This document shows positions 59,947 through 64,000 of a stretch of 64,000 nt of DNA, one piece after another. This DNA comes from Macrobrachium rosenbergii (taxonomy: Eukaryota > Arthropoda > Malacostraca > Decapoda > Palaemonidae). The position numbers were made by a program, and so were the translations under genes. The notes beneath the pieces were generated by a model. It was not told the origin of the DNA and ran no database searches. It worked only from the letters and a program-made list of their open reading frames with translations. Positions within the stretch are counted from its first letter, which is position 1. Each line of letters begins with the position of its first letter. The stretch spans positions 37,306,537 to 37,370,536 of the forward strand of contig NC_089777.1 of assembly GCF_040412425.1 (NCBI RefSeq), in the 5' to 3' direction.

Positions 59947-62820
59947 TCTAGCACTCGTTATTGCAGTAAGGGCTGTAACACAAGGTTGACTTATGCCAAA
60001 TATGATTTGCATACAGTATGTACGAGTTACAGGGGTCAAGTGTGTTTGTTATGCAGTGAATAAGTATGAGATTCACTGATCGGGATTATGAAAGAGAGAG
60101 AGAGAAAGGGAGAGCGAGAGACGATGTTGATAGTTTAAAATGATGAGCCATGGGACCAAGTAAATTGAAGACTACCCATAACAAACCTCCAAGATGTGGG
60201 AAAGGAAGGAGGCGCTAGAGGAATCAAAAGGTCAGCAAAATTGACCTGATTTGTCCTTGCCAAAAGTGGGAGTTAAGATTGAACCATTAAGAGTAAAGTA
60301 GACGTCCTCAAGGAGGCGGAGTTTTATTCAACATAGGTCCAGAGTTCATTCTGATCAATTTTTAGCCAGAGTTACTTGAATTCCCTTTAGAATAAGATTT
60401 GTGTCACTCAACTCTCTTAACATCAAGAAATTTCTAAGTCCAGTGTGGCTTGCCGTGTGAAATAGTTTAGTGTTAAGAATAAAACTTATGAAAAACCGTG
60501 CCCGGCGAATTCTTAAGTTTTATTCTTAACACTAAACTATTTCACACGGCCAGCCACACTGGACTTTCCCACATCTTGGAGGTTTGTTATGGGTAGTCTT
60601 CAATTTACTTGGTCCCATGGCTCATCATTTTAAACTATCAACATCGTCTCTCGCTCTCCCTTTCTCTCTCTCTCTCTTTCATAATCCCGATCAGTGAATC
60701 TCATACTTATTCACTGCATAACATGTTCATTAGATCTGCCCTGTGCTGAATGTGTTGACTGGAACCCTAGGCTATGGAAAATTTTGACTTCTCACCTTTC
60801 CAAGTTGGAAAGAGACAGGAAAAGGAAAGCAACTGGTAGGAGTGACAAGTCTCTAGCTGGCCAGGAATCTTAGAAGTCTTCCTCTGATGTTCCTGTTATT
60901 TCTGTCATGTTCCCAATTCCCAGTCCTTCAGCTGTGCCATCTGCTGCCATACCCACCTCCATTGCCACCTTAGAAGCGAAATTTGATCGTAAGTTCGAAT
61001 TGTTAGGTTGTTGGGGTCTGCCCACAGGCAGTTAGCCCCTCAGTCGCACCTGTAGCCGATTCCCAGGTGACAACAGAACGCCGTTAGAAAGGTGTTTTTC
61101 CGGATGCTCACCATTTTTCCTCTAGTTCCAAAGCATCAGGTCCGTAATGCAGGCACCAGTAGTTTTTTAAGGATGAATCCAGACCACTGAAAAGGTCTGC
61201 AATGGACGTGTCTAGCACCCCTCAGGTGCCTTGCAAGAAATTTAAGGAGGCTGTACCCACGTGTAGCTTTTGGGACAGCCCAGAGCACTTCTCGCCAGAG
61301 GTTTCTCCTGTGAGGTGTCTCGTTTTCGGAGCCAGAACAGTCTCCAACAGTTTCTAAGTGTAGGCACGCTGCATTAGAGTGTTTAGAGTGTCCATCTGCT
61401 CCCGATCTTCCTTCCGCTTCTGAGCACACCTTAGTGACTGGATGCCCTTCAGCGCCCGCACACTCCTCCAGACGTTAGGTAGCGCCTGAGCGTTCAGTTG
61501 CTCCTGAGGGTTCCGTATCTTCCAAGTGCCTGGTAGCGCCCGAGCTCTCTTTTTCTTCTGATCACCCAGTAACTCCCGAGCGCCTAGCTGCGCCCGAGCT
61601 CCCAGTGAATGTGCGCCAGAACTTCCTTCTCGTCATTCGGCGATGGCTTCGTCTCTTGCGGTGCCGACTGTTGTAGATCTGGCTCTGGCTCCCATCCAAC
61701 AACTGGATAACATCTTGAGTTTTTTGAAACCTCAACCTCCTCCCGCCAGCGCTGTAGATGCGCCCTTGTCTCCAGTTTCGTTGGCCAAAGAGGAAGCTCA
61801 GGATCCAGAGGAAGAAACTCCTACTACGGCATATTCAGCTCTTTTGCGTTTCGGCTTCGAACTTTTCCTGATTTCTTCTCACCAGCAGCCCCTTCTTCTC
61901 TGGCTTTTGCTTCCCAGATGAGTAGTCTTCTGTTGGAATTGTCCAAGCTTCCTAAATTGGTGCTCTCTACTTCAGCTAGGAAGGCTATGATTGAAGTTGA
62001 GTGCTGGTTAAGAGACAAGAGAGAGCAGGGGAAGGCTGCATTCTGCTATCCTTTGTGTTTGTTGCAAAGGAAATACTCTTATTACGCTACTGGAGAAGCT
62101 CCTTTCCTGGGTGTATCTGCCTCTGCCCAGAGGGACTTCTCAGGTCTCACTGAGTCCTCTCGCAGGTCTGCCTTTGCAGCAGCTAAGATCATGCTTACAT
62201 CCACCGAACTCTAACACTTGCTGAAGAATGTGAGAGTTTTTGAAATACCCTGTAGTCAGTTTCCTGGATTGGGCAGTAGGTGCCCTTGCCAAGAAAATTG
62301 AGGACTATCCTTCAGTTCATGCGGAACTCTCTTCAGATCTTCTGGGCGTGCTATCCTGCATCGATAGAGGCATAAGAGATGCTTCTGGCAAGTTAGTCTC
62401 TACCTATTCAATGGGCATCTTAAAGAAAATAGAACTCTGGGCTCTCTTACTTCAAAAGGGGTTACGTCAGCACAGAAGTCGGCCCTGCTCTTCTCTCCAC
62501 TAGTACATGGCTTCCTTTTCCCACAGTCAGTGGTTAATGGGATCGCCTCAGACTTACAAAAGAAGTCTACACAGGACCTCCTAGTGCAGTCCTCTAGGCA
62601 TGCTAGGGAGAATCCCTCTTTCAACACCAAGTCATATTCACTTTTGCAGCGTCAGCCCTTTTGAGGGGTCAGGCAAAGGTTTCAGTCAAGACCTAGAACT
62701 AATGTTTGCTTTTCCTCCAAGGCCATTAAGAAATCTTCAACCAAACCTTCCCCAACCAGACCTTCCTCCAAGAGGTGATGACAGTATTCCCCATGCAACA
62801 TTGGGTGCCAGGCTCCTTCA
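59947..62820 (+). pseudogene. DIRS1-like gag region, copy 2
   Basis: The reading begins at MSSTRYCSKGCNTRLTYAKY, a Cys-rich leader with C.SKGC and C.SYRGQVC. It is cut by the insertion at 60046 and resumes at about 60723 with LDLPCAECVDWNPRLWKIL and a DRKRKATGR basic stretch. Farther on: LDNILSFLKPQPPPASAVD, PKLVLSTSARKAMIEVECWL, GVSASAQRDFSGLTESSRRS and VLSCIDRGIRDASGKLVS, all typical of DIRS gag proteins. Frames change near 61920 and 62215, and stops occur at 60869, 61036 and 62212. Confidence 0.75.
60046..60722. mobile_element. Foldback element inserted in DIRS gag
   Basis: The ends are TGTTATGCAGTGAATAAGTA and its inverse TACTTATTCACTGCATAACA. Each side is flanked by TGTT, a likely 4-bp target duplication. 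Arm pairing covers about 60046-60203 and 60438-60491 on the left against 60514-60722 on the right, with a centre around CCGTGCCCGGC. The 234 bp at 60204-60437 have no partner on the right. Confidence 0.88.
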
Positions 62821-62823
62821 TTT

Positions 62824-63760
62824 TTGGGAAGAATGGTGCCAGAGAGGAGCAGAACAGTGGGTCATAGAAGTTCTCATCCTCCCTTAATCAAGAAGCCCAT
62901 AGCCTTGACTGCTTATTCGATAGGCTCAAGAAGGTTTTCTGCCCTATGGAAGGAAGTTTCATCCCTTCTTCAAAAAAGTGCAATAGAGGAAGTCATGGAT
63001 GTAGAATTGGAGGGATTTTACAGTTGCCTGTTCATGGTCCCAAAGTCTTCAGGAGAATGGAGACCAGTGTTAGACATCAGTGCTCTGAATGTCTTCGTGC
63101 AGAAGACAAAATTCAGAATGGAGACAAATCGCTCAATTCTTGCATCCATTCGTCAAGGGGACTGGATGGTCTCCATGGGCCTGCAAGATGTTTACTTCCA
63201 TGTCCCCATACGGTACATCCAAACTCGAGGAAGTACCTCAGATTCGTTTTTCAGGACCAGATTTTTGAGTTTCGGGCCATACGCTTCGGACTTTCAATGG
63301 TCCCTCAAGTTTTCACCGGTGTTCTTGCTCCGTTGGTGGGTTGGCTCCATCTAGTGGGCGTCACCATTGCTCTCTGTTTGGATGACTGGCTCATTCTTTC
63401 TCCAACAAAGGAAGCTTGCATTGGGGACATTTTGTTCAATCTTCAAAAGTCTCAACTAGTTCCCTCCCAACAGATAGTATATTTGGGAATGACCCTGAAT
63501 TCTCTTCTTTTTCTGGCTTTTCCATCTCCCAAGAGGGTAGAATCCTGTTTAAGGACAATAGACGAATTTCTCTCCCTTCAGACGTGTTCTGCCAACAAGT
63601 GGATGAGTCTCCTAGGGATAGTGGCCTCCATCGAGCAATTTGTATCCCAGGGGAGACTTCACATAAGGGTCATGAGGGTATTTCACTTTTATCTCTGTGA
63701 CAAATGGGATAGAAAGAAACATCCGGACTTGTTTATTTTTCAGGTAACCTAAGACCTCAC
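62824..63760 (+). pseudogene. DIRS1-like reverse transcriptase, copy 2
   Basis: RT motifs in order: LLQKSAIEEVMDVELEGFYS, KSSGEWRPVLDISALN, GDWMVSMGLQDVYFHVPI with the first catalytic Asp, then in another frame YLRFVFQDQIFEFRAIRFGL and LCLDDWLIL with the Asp pair (usual form YLDDWL). The thumb follows: QQIVYLGMTLNSLLFLAFPS and MSLLGIVASIEQFVSQGRLH. One frame change lies near 63230. It is close to intact but not open throughout. Confidence 0.85.
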
Positions 63761-64000
63761 GAAGCAGCTGCTGTGGTAGAGGTCTGAAGACAGGTTGCTA
63801 GGAGGGAAGTCCCTTTTTCCTCTGAACCCCGACCTGAGCTTCTATGCAGACACATCTGATTTAGGTTGGGGAGCTCTCCTAGGGGACAAGGAAGTCTCCG
63901 GGATGAAGAGCTGACACATAAATGTGAGAGAACTGAAAGCAGTCGGTCTGGGATTGCAAGCCTTTGCATTGGAAGTCCAAGACAAGATTGTTACAGTACA
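63761..64000 (+). pseudogene. DIRS1-like RNase H start, copy 2 (partial)
   Basis: LNPDLSFYADTSDLGWGALL carries the first RNase H Asp and parallels FFSDASNLGWRALL of copy 1. A stop follows at 63912 and the window ends within the domain. Confidence 0.75.

Larger units (their letters stand above)
59565..64000 (+). mobile_element. DIRS1-like retrotransposon, copy 2 (runs past window end)
   Basis: The start shares GTAATTACATAGCTA and neighbouring text with the terminal-repeat pair at 55840-56170. Gag-like, RT and RNase H regions follow in order; the recombinase would lie beyond 64000. A foldback element interrupts gag at 60046-60722. Frames are broken in several places, so the copy is inactive. 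Confidence 0.8.

Overview
The window is animal nuclear DNA, most likely from a decapod crustacean. It has split genes with GT-AG introns and very many long (AT)n, (AC)n, (TTA)n, (GA)n and (TC)n runs. It also carries foldback MITEs and dispersed repeats of a kind common in shrimps and crabs, plus two DIRS1-like tyrosine-recombinase retrotransposons, a group reported as widespread in Decapoda. There is no bacterial-style gene organisation. Species cannot be named from the sequence alone.

Layout. 0.5-4.3 kb: a decayed hAT transposon on the minus strand, with BED-like, RNase H-like and dimerisation regions. 4.8-12.1 kb: two broken copies of a KRBA2/Ginger-like integrase element whose ends carry palindromic GCCCATTTCATGAAATGGGC boxes, a nearly intact IS630/Tc1-like transposase (6.4-7.6 kb), and a P-element/THAP9-like relic (10.1-11.4 kb). 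12-17.5 kb: microsatellites, a tRNA-derived SINE and a dispersed repeat. 17.8-40.5 kb: the only host gene I can support, a nine-exon ionotropic receptor (IR, variant ionotropic glutamate receptor) on the plus strand. It encodes about 455 residues, with a ligand-binding domain, channel core and M4. Its introns hold foldback elements, LINE relics, a mariner and many microsatellites. 41-43.9 kb: a LINE relic and a 1.15-kb inverted repeat with 0.5-kb arms. 44-51.5 kb: mostly unassigned sequence with dispersed repeats. 51.5-57.8 kb: a rearranged DIRS1-like element that has lost its reverse transcriptase core. 59.6 kb to the window end: a second DIRS1-like element with gag-like, RT and RNase H regions, interrupted by a foldback insertion whose likely 4-bp target duplication can be read.

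In the receptor, every exon joins in phase except for one surplus base in exon 2, where a TTTT run marks a single-base shift. Intron 6 (790 bp) consists almost entirely of a broken mariner, beginning 11 bp after the donor and reaching the acceptor region. It is a good candidate for a transposon-made or transposon-replaced intron.

I do not see a new multi-gene system. The most interesting items are the mariner intron, the foldback elements, the transposase with an enlarged catalytic spacing and a SUMO-interaction-like tail, and the palindromic ends of the integrase element.
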